From: Bacteroidota bacterium
GTDB taxonomy: Bacteria; Bacteroidota; Bacteroidia; Bacteroidales; VadinHA17
Direction of reading: 5' to 3'
Length of the DNA: 19,917 nucleotides
Assembly: GCA_015222065.1 (NCBI GenBank)
Contig: JADFUQ010000187.1
Location: 1 to 19,917, forward strand
A program made the position numbers and the translations under genes. The notes under the pieces were generated by a model, which saw only the letters and a list, made by a program, of their open reading frames with translations, searched no databases and had not been told where the DNA came from. How positions within the stretch are numbered: position 1 is the stretch's first letter; each line of letters opens with the position of its first letter. Below are positions 7,257-15,414 of the stretch, in pieces.

Positions 7257-8786
7257 TTACTCCTCCATGTTTTTTGGTCCTGATTTAATTTGGTGAAGCA
7301 TAATTTTTATTTCTGCAATTAACAGAACAGTAAATAGTGCAGCAAAAGCCCAAAACGTTACCTGAACTGATGAAGCGCTCAAATGGGAAGTAGATACCAT
7401 GGTTGGAAGGATGTCCTGAATTGTCCAGGGTTGACGTCCGACTTCTGCCACAACCCATCCAAGTTCAGAAGCTAAAAATCCCAGTGGGATAGACCATACA
7501 GCTAGTTTTAGCCATCCCCTTTTACTCTCAGTTTTTTGTTTAACAGAAAAGAACAGGAATGCACCAAACAGAACAATGAAGAAGAATCCTAAACCCACCA
7601 TTAAGTGAAAACTGTAAAATGTTATGGGAACGTTTGGGATAGCCGACTTTTTATCGGGTAAGTAACCATATCCGAAATGCTGATAGTTTTCTTCAAGAGT
7701 TTTTAAAGCACCTTCCTTTATTTCAGCATCTTCAGAGTTGTTATATTCCTTAAATGCATTAATAGCTAATTTACCAAATTCCATTCTTTCACTTATTGGA
7801 ACAATATCATGGTTTTTGTTACCGTCAACCAGATCGTTTATCCCGGGAACGAAAGAATTACTGTTTCTGTTGGCGAGATATGAGAGCATTTTAGGTGCTT
7901 TTAATGCAAAAACAAAATCATTCTTATTGTTTTCATATGTTTTACCAGGTGTTAGCATTCCGATAGTGGTTAAGCCAACTCCTTCGCCTCCTTCGTAAAT
8001 TCCTTCCATCGCAGCAAATTTCATTGGTTGCGTTTGAGCAACGTCATGTGCAGAGCTATCCCCGGTAATAACAACAAAAATTGATGACAAGAGTCCGAAA
8101 ACAGCAGCAATACTAATGCTTCGTTTTGCAAATTCAAGATGTCTTCCTTTAAGAATAAACCAGGCGCTGATACCAATTACGAATAATGAAGCGACAACAT
8201 AACCATTTGAAATGGTATGAAGAAATTTATAGATTGCTGTAGGTGAGAATAGTACTTCCGCAAAGTTTACCATTTCGTTCCTGGCTGTATCCGGATTAAA
8301 TCTCATTCCAACAGGGTTTTGCATCCATGCATTTGCAACCAATATCCATAGAGCCGAAAGGTTTGATCCGAAGGCTACAAACCATGATGACAGCATATGG
8401 AACTTTTTACTAACCCTGTTCCAGCCAAAGAACATTACGGCAATAAATGTAGATTCAAGAAAGAATGCCATAATTCCTTCTATAGCCAGGGGGGCACCAA
8501 ATATGTCACCGACAAACCATGAATAATTTGACCAGTTTGTTCCAAATTCAAATTCAAGAATTATTCCTGTTGCTACACCAATGGCAAAATTTATCCCAAA
8601 CAGTTTCATCCAGAATTTGGTTGTATTTTTCCACTTCTCACTCCCTGTTTTGTAGTATCTTGCATGCATAAATGCAATAATAAAAGATAAACCGAGAGTA
8701 AGCGGAACGAAAATCCAATGGTAGATCGCTGTAAGGGCAAATTGTGCTCTTGACCAATTTACGAGAGACATGTCAAATGCTTCCAT
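7257..8786 (-). CDS. cydA: cytochrome bd oxidase subunit I
   Basis: A 509-residue membrane protein, the haem-bearing subunit of the bd quinol oxidase. Haem ligands are in place: H23 (IYHWIF) for b595/d, and H190 (KFLHTI) with M396 (HLMVGLG) for b558. The acidic pair in AIEGIMAFFLES is E103 and E111. The quinol loop signature reads QPMKFAAMEG (253-262), retaining the K and E known from E. coli (K252, E257). GRQPW is at 450-454. The Q loop is of the short type. The start is 4 nt after the DUF4492 stop; M6 (base 8771) is an alternative start. Co-transcription with the small upstream gene is very likely. Confidence 0.96.
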   Translation of the reverse strand: MEAFDMSLVNWSRAQFALTAIYHWIFVPLTLGLSFIIAFMHARYYKTGSEKWKNTTKFWMKLFGINFAIGVATGIILEFEFGTNWSNYSWFVGDIFGAPLAIEGIMAFFLESTFIAVMFFGWNRVSKKFHMLSSWFVAFGSNLSALWILVANAWMQNPVGMRFNPDTARNEMVNFAEVLFSPTAIYKFLHTISNGYVVASLFVIGISAWFILKGRHLEFAKRSISIAAVFGLLSSIFVVITGDSSAHDVAQTQPMKFAAMEGIYEGGEGVGLTTIGMLTPGKTYENNKNDFVFALKAPKMLSYLANRNSNSFVPGINDLVDGNKNHDIVPISERMEFGKLAINAFKEYNNSEDAEIKEGALKTLEENYQHFGYGYLPDKKSAIPNVPITFYSFHLMVGLGFFFIVLFGAFLFFSVKQKTESKRGWLKLAVWSIPLGFLASELGWVVAEVGRQPWTIQDILPTMVSTSHLSASSVQVTFWAFAALFTVLLIAEIKIMLHQIKSGPKNMEE

Positions 8787-8790
8787 AACC

Positions 8791-9003
8791 TTAATTTTTT
8801 GTAAGCGATTGAATTACATATTCACTCTTTTCTTTATCTGTATCGAATCTGGAATTCAGAAAATCAGGAAAGAAGAACAGTTTCAGGATTGCAAACATGA
8901 TAAATAGTTTGATGCCAATAATTATCCATAGCTTTATGCCAACTTTATCAAGGTTTCTAAACCCATCTATGTAGAAATTAATTATCCGTTTAACTAAATT
9001 CAT
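8791..9003 (-). CDS. DUF4492 protein, small bd-oxidase-associated membrane protein
   Basis: A 70-residue protein with one membrane helix (about 23-45) preceded by the conserved FYIDGFRN (10-17) and followed by FFFPDFL (43-49). These are the hallmarks of DUF4492, which in Bacteroidetes and relatives sits directly before cydA. Here the gap to cydA is only 4 nt. By position and topology it is a candidate small subunit comparable to CydX/CydS of other bd oxidases, although there is no visible homology to CydX. The function remains inferred from context. Confidence 0.85.
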   Translation of the reverse strand: MNLVKRIINFYIDGFRNLDKVGIKLWIIIGIKLFIMFAILKLFFFPDFLNSRFDTDKEKSEYVIQSLTKN

Positions 9004-9052
9004 GTTGTTTCAATTTTGTTCTTAACCTAACCTGCATTATTCATAAAATCTC

Positions 9053-9294
9053 TCGCAAAGCCGCTAAGCCGCAAAGAATAACCAAATTAGCAATAAGTGT
9101 TTCAAACATTCAATTTCAATATAAAAAAATATTGCAGGCAATAAATGATATTAAACTCCAAGGCAAGCCCTGCACCCAAAATTCCGATGCAAACATCGGG
9201 AAATCAACTACTTTCTTCTCATCTGCCGAAGCGGAATGCGAAGGAGGATTAAAATTATTTCAATTCAAATCTTTGCGCCCTCTGCGTCTTTGCG
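9053..9294. repeat. 8-bp repeat arms (YCGCWAAG) bounding a 190-bp spacer
   Basis: The left arm has three 8-bp units of type YCGCWAAG (9053-9076). The right arm has three units of the inverse type, TCTTTGCG-like (9271-9294). They can pair over about 24 bp with a few mismatches. The interior includes a perfect 6-bp stem, CCGATG (9184-9189) with CATCGG (9194-9199). This fills the 302-bp non-coding stretch 9004-9305 between the ZIP gene and DUF4492. No promoter box or small gene was recognised in it. Confidence 0.7.
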
Positions 9295-9305
9295 TGATGA
9301 ATTAT

Positions 9306-10121
9306 TCAGGCTAAACCAACATCTAATGCCATCATTAAAGCAAAACCTAAAATGGCTCCTATAGTTGCAATATCGTTGTTTTTGTTTAATTGCGATTCAG
9401 GTATAAGTTCTTCAATTACAACAAATATCATTGCCCCCGCTGCAAAAGATAATGCATAGGGTAAGAAATTTGTCATTGATAAAACCGCAATTGCACCAAT
9501 AACCGCGGCAATGGGTTCGACAATCCCTGACAATTGCCCGTACCAAAAACTTTTAAACCTTGACAATCCTTCTCTTCTTAGCGGAACAGAAACAGCGGTA
9601 CCTTCAGGAAAGTTCTGAATACCAATTCCGATAGCTAATGCAACAGCTCCTGTAAGTGTAACTGACTGAAAACCTGATGCCAATGCTCCGAATGCAACAC
9701 CAACTGCCAGGCCTTCAGGAATATTATGCAGTGTAATTGCCAAAACAAGTAAAACACTTTTTTGCCATCCGGTTTTAATACCTTCTGCTTCCGACTTTTT
9801 GTAACCAAGATGAAGGTGTGGCAGTATTTTATCAAATATCCATAAAAAAGCACCGCCTGCTAAAAATCCTGTAACAGCCGGTATCCATGGCGTTTTGCCT
9901 GAATTCTCCGACATTTCAATAGCAGGTGCCAGCAATGACCAAAAACTTGCAGCTATCATTATTCCTGCAGCAAATCCAAGCATGCCATCAAGTACTTTTC
10001 TGTTAATTGTTTTAAAGAAAAAGACCAAACTTGCCCCCATAGCAGTTAGTAACCACGTAAATAATGTGGCTATTAGTGCCTGGGTTACCGGATTATATTT
10101 TTCTAACCAATCAATTATCAC
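9306..10121 (-). CDS. ZIP-family metal transporter (GufA/ZupT-like)
   Basis: A 271-residue, eight-helix ZIP transporter that would move divalent metal (zinc, iron or manganese) into the cytoplasm. The two metal-site motifs are HNIPEGLAVG (132-141) in helix 4 and QNFPEGTA (169-176) in helix 5, with GIVEP (199-203) after them. Between helices 3 and 4 is a histidine-containing loop, PHLHLGYKK (101-109). The start is a GTG (10119-10121) that overlaps the stop of the preceding glycosylase gene as GTGA, so translation is coupled. It belongs to an operon with the Ogg2 glycosylase and the Cu/Zn permease. The ion preference cannot be read from the sequence. Confidence 0.9.
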   Translation of the reverse strand: MIIDWLEKYNPVTQALIATLFTWLLTAMGASLVFFFKTINRKVLDGMLGFAAGIMIAASFWSLLAPAIEMSENSGKTPWIPAVTGFLAGGAFLWIFDKILPHLHLGYKKSEAEGIKTGWQKSVLLVLAITLHNIPEGLAVGVAFGALASGFQSVTLTGAVALAIGIGIQNFPEGTAVSVPLRREGLSRFKSFWYGQLSGIVEPIAAVIGAIAVLSMTNFLPYALSFAAGAMIFVVIEELIPESQLNKNNDIATIGAILGFALMMALDVGLA

Positions 10122-10750
10122 TTGAAAATTGTATGAGTTTCGTTATACCAAAAGATAAAATCAAGATGTCCTAAAGGAATTCTAATTTCATTTGAGAACT
10201 TCTTCATTTGGCTTTCAATTTGAAAATATTTTTTTTCAGGAATAGATTTTGGAATTTCGCTAATTACATTGAATCTTTTCAAATTTTTCAAAATATGTCT
10301 ATCTAAAATTGCAATGTCTTCAACAAATCCAATATTTCGCAAAAAATGACTTGATTCTTTTAATCCATAGCCTTTAATGTTATTGTTTAACCATTTTCTT
10401 TTTTCACAAACTGATGTAAACTCTGACAAAGTTTCCCTTATTCCTTTGGAATTATTAAAAAACATTTCCCTGGCCTCAACCAGGTAAGAAGCTTTATTAT
10501 TTTTAAATCTCACTAAATTCAAATCATTTGAAATTGAACTTGTGTTAGCTTCAAATAGTTTATTATTTTCAGTAAGTTTAATTATTGTTTTCCATGCATT
10601 TTCAGCTTTCGATTGAGGTGTTAACAGACAAAAAGAAAGTTCCTGAAATAACCTTTTCTCATCAGCTTCATTCCAAACAGATTTAAATTCGATTATTCGA
10701 TTAAGAATATTCTTTTTTATTTTATAATATGTGTCGGTCAATTCTTTCAC
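10118..10750 (-). CDS. ogg: N-glycosylase/DNA lyase, Ogg2-type 8-oxoguanine glycosylase
   Basis: A 210-residue helix-hairpin-helix DNA glycosylase that removes 8-oxoguanine and nicks the abasic site. The HhH reads IKGYGLKESSHFLRNIG (125-141), with catalytic lysine K131 and catalytic aspartate D150 in AILDRHIL. The compact size and the C-terminal LGHLDFIFWY segment (193-202) fit the Ogg2 class first known from archaea (MJ0724 type), not the longer eukaryotic OGG1. It lies 9 nt after the permease gene and overlaps the ZIP gene by 4 bp. Placing an oxidised-base repair enzyme inside a metal-transport operon fits the oxidative-stress theme of the block. Confidence 0.88.
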   Translation of the reverse strand: MKELTDTYYKIKKNILNRIIEFKSVWNEADEKRLFQELSFCLLTPQSKAENAWKTIIKLTENNKLFEANTSSISNDLNLVRFKNNKASYLVEAREMFFNNSKGIRETLSEFTSVCEKRKWLNNNIKGYGLKESSHFLRNIGFVEDIAILDRHILKNLKRFNVISEIPKSIPEKKYFQIESQMKKFSNEIRIPLGHLDFIFWYNETHTIFK

Positions 10751-10759
10751 TTTGCTTAC

Positions 10760-12052
10760 TTATGACTTTTTAACCTCTCCCTTATATTTATATCCTAAGC
10801 TATTTATACAGCTTTTTATCTTTTCCAAGTCAATATTTTCACCTTTAATAGCTGCGCTCGAATTGGCTAAGTTTACATTTACCTGCTCAATACCATAAAT
10901 TGATTTCAAATTGTTTTCAACACTATTTTTACAATTGTTACAGGTCATGCCTTCAATTTTTATAGTTATATATGGCATTTTAGTTGGATTCGGGTGGTTG
11001 GTATTTTGCAGTTTTATCAATTGTTTTTTTCTACTTATTAGTTTCTGTATATATCCGTAAGCAATAAGTAATAATAACGTTACACCTGAAGCAGTTTTTA
11101 CCCATAGCGGTAAAAGGTGATGTTCATGCCCGCCATATAAATCAAGAGTTTCTTTAAACAAAAAGTCATTTGGGAAAAAGTAATTAACAATAAACCCGAA
11201 AATCAGTGCACCGGTAATTATTGAAAACAGGTAATAAAAAAGAATTTTTTTACCCAGTACTTTAGTAATAATGCTGATTGTAGCTGCATTGGTTGCAGGG
11301 CCTGCCATTAAAAAAACCAGAATTGCACCGGCTGATACTCCTTTAAACATCAGTACAGCAGCAATTGGAACTGAAGCTGTTGCGCAAACATATAAAGGAA
11401 TAGATGCTAATAAAACCACAAACATCTGCACATAGTCATTTCCAAGATATGAAGTAAAAAAGTCATCAGGAACTATTACTGAAATAGCAGTAGCAATCAA
11501 TAATCCAATAATCAACCATTTCGAGATATCCTGTAAAAAGTCAATGAAAGCATATTTTAACATGCTCAAAATCGGATTTTTAGAAGTATTATTTTTAAGC
11601 TTATTGTTATTAAATGATTCAGGTTCAATACTTGAGGATCCTGCTTCAGTTTTGTTTATTAATATACCCCCAAAAATACCTGTAATAAATGCAACAACCG
11701 GCCTTATAATAGCAAAAGGTAATCCAAGTAATGAGTATGTAACCATTACCGAATCAATTCCTGTTTGTGGAGTTGAAATCAAGAATGAAATTGTTGATCC
11801 TTTTGATGCTCCGTTTTTGAATAATGATATTCCGGTTGGAATTACTCCACATGAGCAAAGTGGAAGAGGAATACCGAATAGGGTTGCATTAATAACAGAT
11901 TTTTTGTTTTTTTTGCCCAGATACCTTGAGATATATTTCTGAGGAAAAAAAACATGCAATATTCCTGCAAACAAGAAACCTAATAGCAGATATGGGGACA
12001 TCTCGTTGAGAATACTGAAAAAATCATTCTTAAAATCAACAATAATATTCAT
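10760..12052 (-). CDS. SO_0444-type Cu/Zn permease with C-terminal HMA domain
   Basis: A 430-residue protein in two parts. Residues 1-340 form a permease of the DUF318/ArsP-like group with two homologous halves: PLPLCSCGVIPTG (62-74) in the first and PLYVCATASVP (219-229) in the second, each with a cysteine (C66, C68; C223) that can carry metal. Residues about 360-425 form a heavy-metal-associated domain with MTCNNC (C371, C374). A histidine-rich GGHEHH (307-312) lies in the loop before the last helix. This combination is known as the SO_0444 family of Cu/Zn efflux transporters. It likely exports copper or zinc released during stress. It is the first gene of the permease-ogg-zip operon. Confidence 0.88.
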   Translation of the reverse strand: MNIIVDFKNDFFSILNEMSPYLLLGFLFAGILHVFFPQKYISRYLGKKNKKSVINATLFGIPLPLCSCGVIPTGISLFKNGASKGSTISFLISTPQTGIDSVMVTYSLLGLPFAIIRPVVAFITGIFGGILINKTEAGSSSIEPESFNNNKLKNNTSKNPILSMLKYAFIDFLQDISKWLIIGLLIATAISVIVPDDFFTSYLGNDYVQMFVVLLASIPLYVCATASVPIAAVLMFKGVSAGAILVFLMAGPATNAATISIITKVLGKKILFYYLFSIITGALIFGFIVNYFFPNDFLFKETLDLYGGHEHHLLPLWVKTASGVTLLLLIAYGYIQKLISRKKQLIKLQNTNHPNPTKMPYITIKIEGMTCNNCKNSVENNLKSIYGIEQVNVNLANSSAAIKGENIDLEKIKSCINSLGYKYKGEVKKS

Positions 12053-12065
12053 TGTTTAGTTATTA

Positions 12066-12123
12066 TTTTCTTTTAGAATTTGTTCCTCATGTTCTTTTGT
12101 CCTTACTAGTTTTCTTTTAGAAT
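12066..12123. repeat. 14-bp direct repeat at the end of the ferritin-like gene
   Basis: TTTTCTTTTAGAAT occurs at 12066-12079 and again at 12110-12123, offset by 44 bp. The second copy encodes the ILKEN tail of the ferritin-like protein. The first, read in a different frame on the minus strand, would encode a similar tail (EEQILKEN then NN and a stop). It looks like a relic of a short duplication or a frameshifted C-terminus. Confidence 0.55.
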
Positions 12124-12561
12124 ATTATCATCATATTCTATTTCGAAACGTAATTTGTGTTTTGCTTCTTCCTGAGCCAATGCCAAAAAGATATTTTTTA
12201 AATCACTGTTTGGAGCAATGCCAGCCAAATCTGAATACAGTTTAAATGCCGATTTCTCTCTTTTCATTGCCAGAATTAAAGCCTCCTGATAGGACATGTC
12301 ATTGGAAGCTTTAACATCAACAAGATAATCACCAATCTTCAAATCAAATACCTTCTCGTCAGAAAACTCAAACGTCTCTTCCATTTTAATATTTTGGAGA
12401 CGTTTTTTATGCCCCTTTTCTTCTTTTGCAAATTGAATGAAAACTTCACGCATTGCTTGATTTTTAGACCCATTAGCCAGATTTTTATAAAAATCGGCAG
12501 CTTCTTGTTCCGATTGAATTGCAAAATCTAATGCATCGTCAATAGACTTAAATTCATTCAT
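12106..12561 (-). CDS. ferritin-like diiron protein (rubrerythrin family, no rubredoxin domain)
   Basis: A 151-residue protein that is a four-helix diiron bundle. It has two E-x-x-H motifs, EEKGH (47-51) and EEAKH (131-135), and helix acids at E18/E20 (SEQEAADFY) and E102 (REKSAF). This is the erythrin pattern, but the C-terminal rubredoxin domain of classical rubrerythrin is missing. Such proteins may reduce peroxide or handle iron. Without the rubredoxin domain it would depend on an external electron carrier, possibly the rubredoxin at 15415. It lies between korB (143 bp upstream) and the permease gene. A 14-bp direct repeat overlaps its 3' end. Confidence 0.85.
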   Translation of the reverse strand: MNEFKSIDDALDFAIQSEQEAADFYKNLANGSKNQAMREVFIQFAKEEKGHKKRLQNIKMEETFEFSDEKVFDLKIGDYLVDVKASNDMSYQEALILAMKREKSAFKLYSDLAGIAPNSDLKNIFLALAQEEAKHKLRFEIEYDDNILKEN

Positions 12562-12704
12562 TATTTTATAGCTTTTTAGTTACGTAATAAATTTTGTATT
12601 ATCTGTTACTTAATTTTTTTTCACTTGTTTATTTGTTTTCTTGTTATCAAATACAAAAAGACCGAATACAAACAACTAATCAGTAACCTCTGGTGTCCAT
12701 GTTC

Positions 12705-13556
12705 TCAATTTAATAGTTTTTCTATCTTTTCCAGGTCAACTTCTCTTTTATATAGTGGTCTTTTATCGTTTTTATATGCTATTAAGTTTTCTTCAAAAGT
12801 TTTGTTTTTCCCATTTGAATAGATAACGCCCAATGGAAATTTATCAGTTTCAAATGCTTTTTTTAATGCTTCCATTTTATCAGTATTATCATAGTTTTCA
12901 TTGAGATAATAAGTATTGTCTTTAAACCATTTAAAATTATTAATTTTATTAAACGAAACACATGGATGAAAAATATCTACAAGAGCATAGCCCTTATGGT
13001 TGACAGCTTCTTTCAATATTTCTTTCATTTGTTTCATATCTCCGGAAAATGCTCTTGCCACAAAAGATGCACCTAAAGAAATAGCAACAGCAATTGGGTT
13101 AAACGGTTCTGAAAATACTCCATCAATTTGCAAGGGAGTTTTAAATTCCTTTCTGCTTGTCGGCGAAGCCTGTCCTAATGTTAATCCATAAACCATATTA
13201 TTATGTACAATGTTTACTATATCAATATTTCTTCTTATAGCATGTATAAAATGGTTGCCACCTTCTCCATACATATCGCCATCACCACCTTCAGCCACTA
13301 CGATAAGATCGGGATTTGAAGCTTTTATTCCAGTTGCAACAGGAAGTGCTCTGCCATGTAACCCGTTGAAACAATTGGAGTTTATATATTGAGATGTTTT
13401 AGCTGCCTGCCCAATTCCTGCAGATATGACCAGTTTTTGAGGATCAATATTTAATTCATCCAAAGCTTCTTTTATAACTTTTAGGATAGCAAAATTTCCA
13501 CAACCGGGACACCATCCTGTTTCAGGTATTTGGTCAAAATCAAAATTAGTCTTCAT
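12705..13556 (-). CDS. korB: 2-oxoacid:ferredoxin oxidoreductase, beta subunit
   Basis: A 283-residue thiamine-diphosphate-binding subunit. The TPP motif runs GGDGDMYGEGGNHFIHAIRR (90-109) to HNN (118-120). WCPGCG (15-20) gives two cluster cysteines, and C199 (HPCVSF) the fourth. The third ligand, usually in a GIGC motif, is replaced here by GIGQAAK (47-53), with C62 (NCFNGLHGR) nearby as a likely substitute; this form is, as I recall, a known subfamily. With KorA it oxidises a 2-oxoacid to the acyl-CoA and reduced ferredoxin. Which 2-oxoacid (2-oxoglutarate, pyruvate or branched-chain) is not decided by the sequence. The gene starts 2 nt after korA. Confidence 0.92.
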   Translation of the reverse strand: MKTNFDFDQIPETGWCPGCGNFAILKVIKEALDELNIDPQKLVISAGIGQAAKTSQYINSNCFNGLHGRALPVATGIKASNPDLIVVAEGGDGDMYGEGGNHFIHAIRRNIDIVNIVHNNMVYGLTLGQASPTSRKEFKTPLQIDGVFSEPFNPIAVAISLGASFVARAFSGDMKQMKEILKEAVNHKGYALVDIFHPCVSFNKINNFKWFKDNTYYLNENYDNTDKMEALKKAFETDKFPLGVIYSNGKNKTFEENLIAYKNDKRPLYKREVDLEKIEKLLN

Positions 13557-13558
13557 TA

Positions 13559-15247
13559 TTAAATTTCTTTTAGTTTTTCAATAATCTCTTCAATTGAAAA
13601 AGGCATTCCATTATATTTCAAAATATGCTTTGTGAATTCCACACCTGTATATCTTTTAATAAGTTGCCCGAATTGAGATGTAGCATTATTTTCAATAATA
13701 ATTAGTTTTTTTGCTTTGGACAGGATTTCTTTTGTATTATTTGGTAATGGATAAACTTGTTTGAAATATGCAAAAGCAAGATCATTATCATTAAGTTTTT
13801 CGATAGTTTCTTTAATAACTCCATAAGTTGAACCCCAGCCAATAATTAATGTTTTGTAGTTTTTTGAGCCAATAATTTCAGCATCTATAGATTCCTTTGA
13901 ATAAGATTCTAATTTTTTAAGTCTTTTGTCCACCATTTTTGTTCTTATATCAGGATATTCAGTGATAAATCCGCCCTCATCATGTTCGTGGCTATCAAAC
14001 CTTACAAATCCATCTCCTTGCATTGGAATTCCTCTGGGGGATATTCCATCTTCAGTGTTTTTGTACCTTTTATAATCTTTATCTGTTTTTGTAACAAAAT
14101 ATTCTAACTTAAAGTCATTAAAATCAATTGGTTCGATACTTTGAAATGAATCAATATAAAATTGATCAGTTAAAATTATTACAGGGACCTGAAATTTATC
14201 AGCCAGATTAAATGCTTTTTGAGTTAAGTAAATTCCATCCGTAAAATTGCCAGGAGTAAAAATTATTCTCGGGAATTCACCATGACCTGCATATAAAGCC
14301 AGGTTCAAATCGCCTTGCTCGGTTTTTGTAGGAAGTCCTGTGGAAGGTCCTGGCCGTTGGGCAAGATGAATTACAATTGGTACTTCAGCCATACCTGCAT
14401 TACTTATGCCTTCTTCCATAAGAGCAAATCCACCTCCGGATGTTGTAGTCATTGCCCGTGCTCCGGCATACCAGGCGCCCTGAATCATATTAATCGCAGA
14501 AATTTCATCTTCTGCCTGTTCAACCACTACTCCAAACTCTTTGGAATGTTTGGCTAAATAATGTATTACACCGGTTGATGGTGACATTGGGTATGTAGCA
14601 ATAAAATTACAACCCCCGGCTAGTGCACCTATACCAATAGATTCAGTTCCGCTTAATACAACCTGGTTTTTTATTTTCTCAGCTTTTTCTACTTGTATTC
14701 CTAATTTCAGCTCCTTACCTTTTTCAATGCCCTTAATTACTGCATTAATATTATTATCTGTAATTTCTTTTCCTTTAGTTGAGAAATACTTAGTGATAGA
14801 CTCTTTAAGTAAATTTATATTAACATCAAAAATACCGGCTAAAAGTCCATAAATTATAACGTTAGAATATATTAAGCCACCAACCTCTTTGGCTAATGAA
14901 CTTAGCTCTATATACTTTATTATATATTGGCCATTTTTATATTTTTCCTCTATGAAATTATCTTGTCCTATTATTATAGTGTCTTTCGTAAGTCGGTTTT
15001 CTATTCTGAAAATAGCATTTTTACTTAATACAATTAAAATATCAATTTCATTAACATAAGCCTCAATTTTTTCATTTGATACTCTGATTTCGGTAGTATT
15101 ATTGCCTCCTCTGACCCTCGACATAAGTTCAGCAGTAGAAAATACATTATAACCCGAATTTTTCAAAGCTCTGATTATTAGTAACTCAACAGTTCTGATC
15201 CCTTGTCCTGCTTCTCCTGATAAAACAATTGAAATATCATTTTTCAT
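13559..15247 (-). CDS. korA: 2-oxoacid:ferredoxin oxidoreductase, fused gamma-alpha subunit
   Basis: A 562-residue protein with the gamma domain first (about 1-190, GEAGQG at 11-16, RVRGGNN at 44-50) and the alpha domain after about 195 (YPMSPSTG, then EQAEDEISAINM and TTSGGGFALMEEG). This gamma-alpha order is typical of two-subunit 2-oxoacid:ferredoxin oxidoreductases. With korB, 2 nt downstream, it makes reduced ferredoxin, the likely low-potential electron source for the oxygen-reducing and peroxide-reducing enzymes around it. Unusually for this genome, a strong Shine-Dalgarno (AAGGAGG, 6 nt from the ATG) marks its start. Substrate specificity is not determined. Confidence 0.93.
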   Translation of the reverse strand: MKNDISIVLSGEAGQGIRTVELLIIRALKNSGYNVFSTAELMSRVRGGNNTTEIRVSNEKIEAYVNEIDILIVLSKNAIFRIENRLTKDTIIIGQDNFIEEKYKNGQYIIKYIELSSLAKEVGGLIYSNVIIYGLLAGIFDVNINLLKESITKYFSTKGKEITDNNINAVIKGIEKGKELKLGIQVEKAEKIKNQVVLSGTESIGIGALAGGCNFIATYPMSPSTGVIHYLAKHSKEFGVVVEQAEDEISAINMIQGAWYAGARAMTTTSGGGFALMEEGISNAGMAEVPIVIHLAQRPGPSTGLPTKTEQGDLNLALYAGHGEFPRIIFTPGNFTDGIYLTQKAFNLADKFQVPVIILTDQFYIDSFQSIEPIDFNDFKLEYFVTKTDKDYKRYKNTEDGISPRGIPMQGDGFVRFDSHEHDEGGFITEYPDIRTKMVDKRLKKLESYSKESIDAEIIGSKNYKTLIIGWGSTYGVIKETIEKLNDNDLAFAYFKQVYPLPNNTKEILSKAKKLIIIENNATSQFGQLIKRYTGVEFTKHILKYNGMPFSIEEIIEKLKEI

Positions 15248-15253
15248 ATTATA

Positions 15254-15260
15254 CCTCCTT
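15254..15260 (-). promoter_or_regulatory. strong Shine-Dalgarno before korA
   Basis: The minus strand carries AAGGAGG followed by 6 nt (TATAAT) and the korA ATG. This is a near-ideal ribosome binding site. Most other genes in the window start behind plain A-rich leaders, as expected for Bacteroidetes, so this start stands out and confirms the chosen korA ATG. Confidence 0.85.
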
Positions 15261-15313
15261 TTGCAGATTATTAATCACTTTCTGCAGTTTTTCACTTACC
15301 TGTTTTGTTATAT

Positions 15314-15337
15314 TTTCTGATTTTTTGTTTTCAGAAA
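15314..15337 (-). terminator. hairpin in the rubredoxin-korA gap (second)
   Basis: TTTCTGA (15314-15320) pairs with TCAGAAA (15331-15337) around an A-rich (minus strand) 10-nt loop. It follows the longer hairpin at 15350-15386 in the direction of transcription. It could help end the rubredoxin message or fold in the korA leader. No strong U tract is present. Confidence 0.4.
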
Positions 15338-15349
15338 GAACTTAAGCTA

Positions 15350-15386
15350 TTATTTCTCTCCCGATTTTTAACCGGGAAAGAAATAA
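15350..15386 (-). terminator. 14-bp hairpin downstream of rubredoxin
   Basis: On the minus strand TTATTTCTTTCCCG pairs with CGGGAGAGAAATAA, 14 positions with a single U-G pair, around a 9-nt loop. It lies 28 nt after the rubredoxin stop and about 100 nt before korA. The sequence after the stem is only moderately U-rich, so it may be a terminator or a processing/stability stem. Confidence 0.6.
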
Positions 15387-15414
15387 CTTTTATATATCCT
15401 TTTAAAAAGAATAC

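Noticed and set aside
9132..9314. 60-codon plus-strand frame between the ZIP gene and DUF4492
   Set aside because: It runs through the repeat arm and ends inside the ZIP gene on the other strand, with no recognisable domain.
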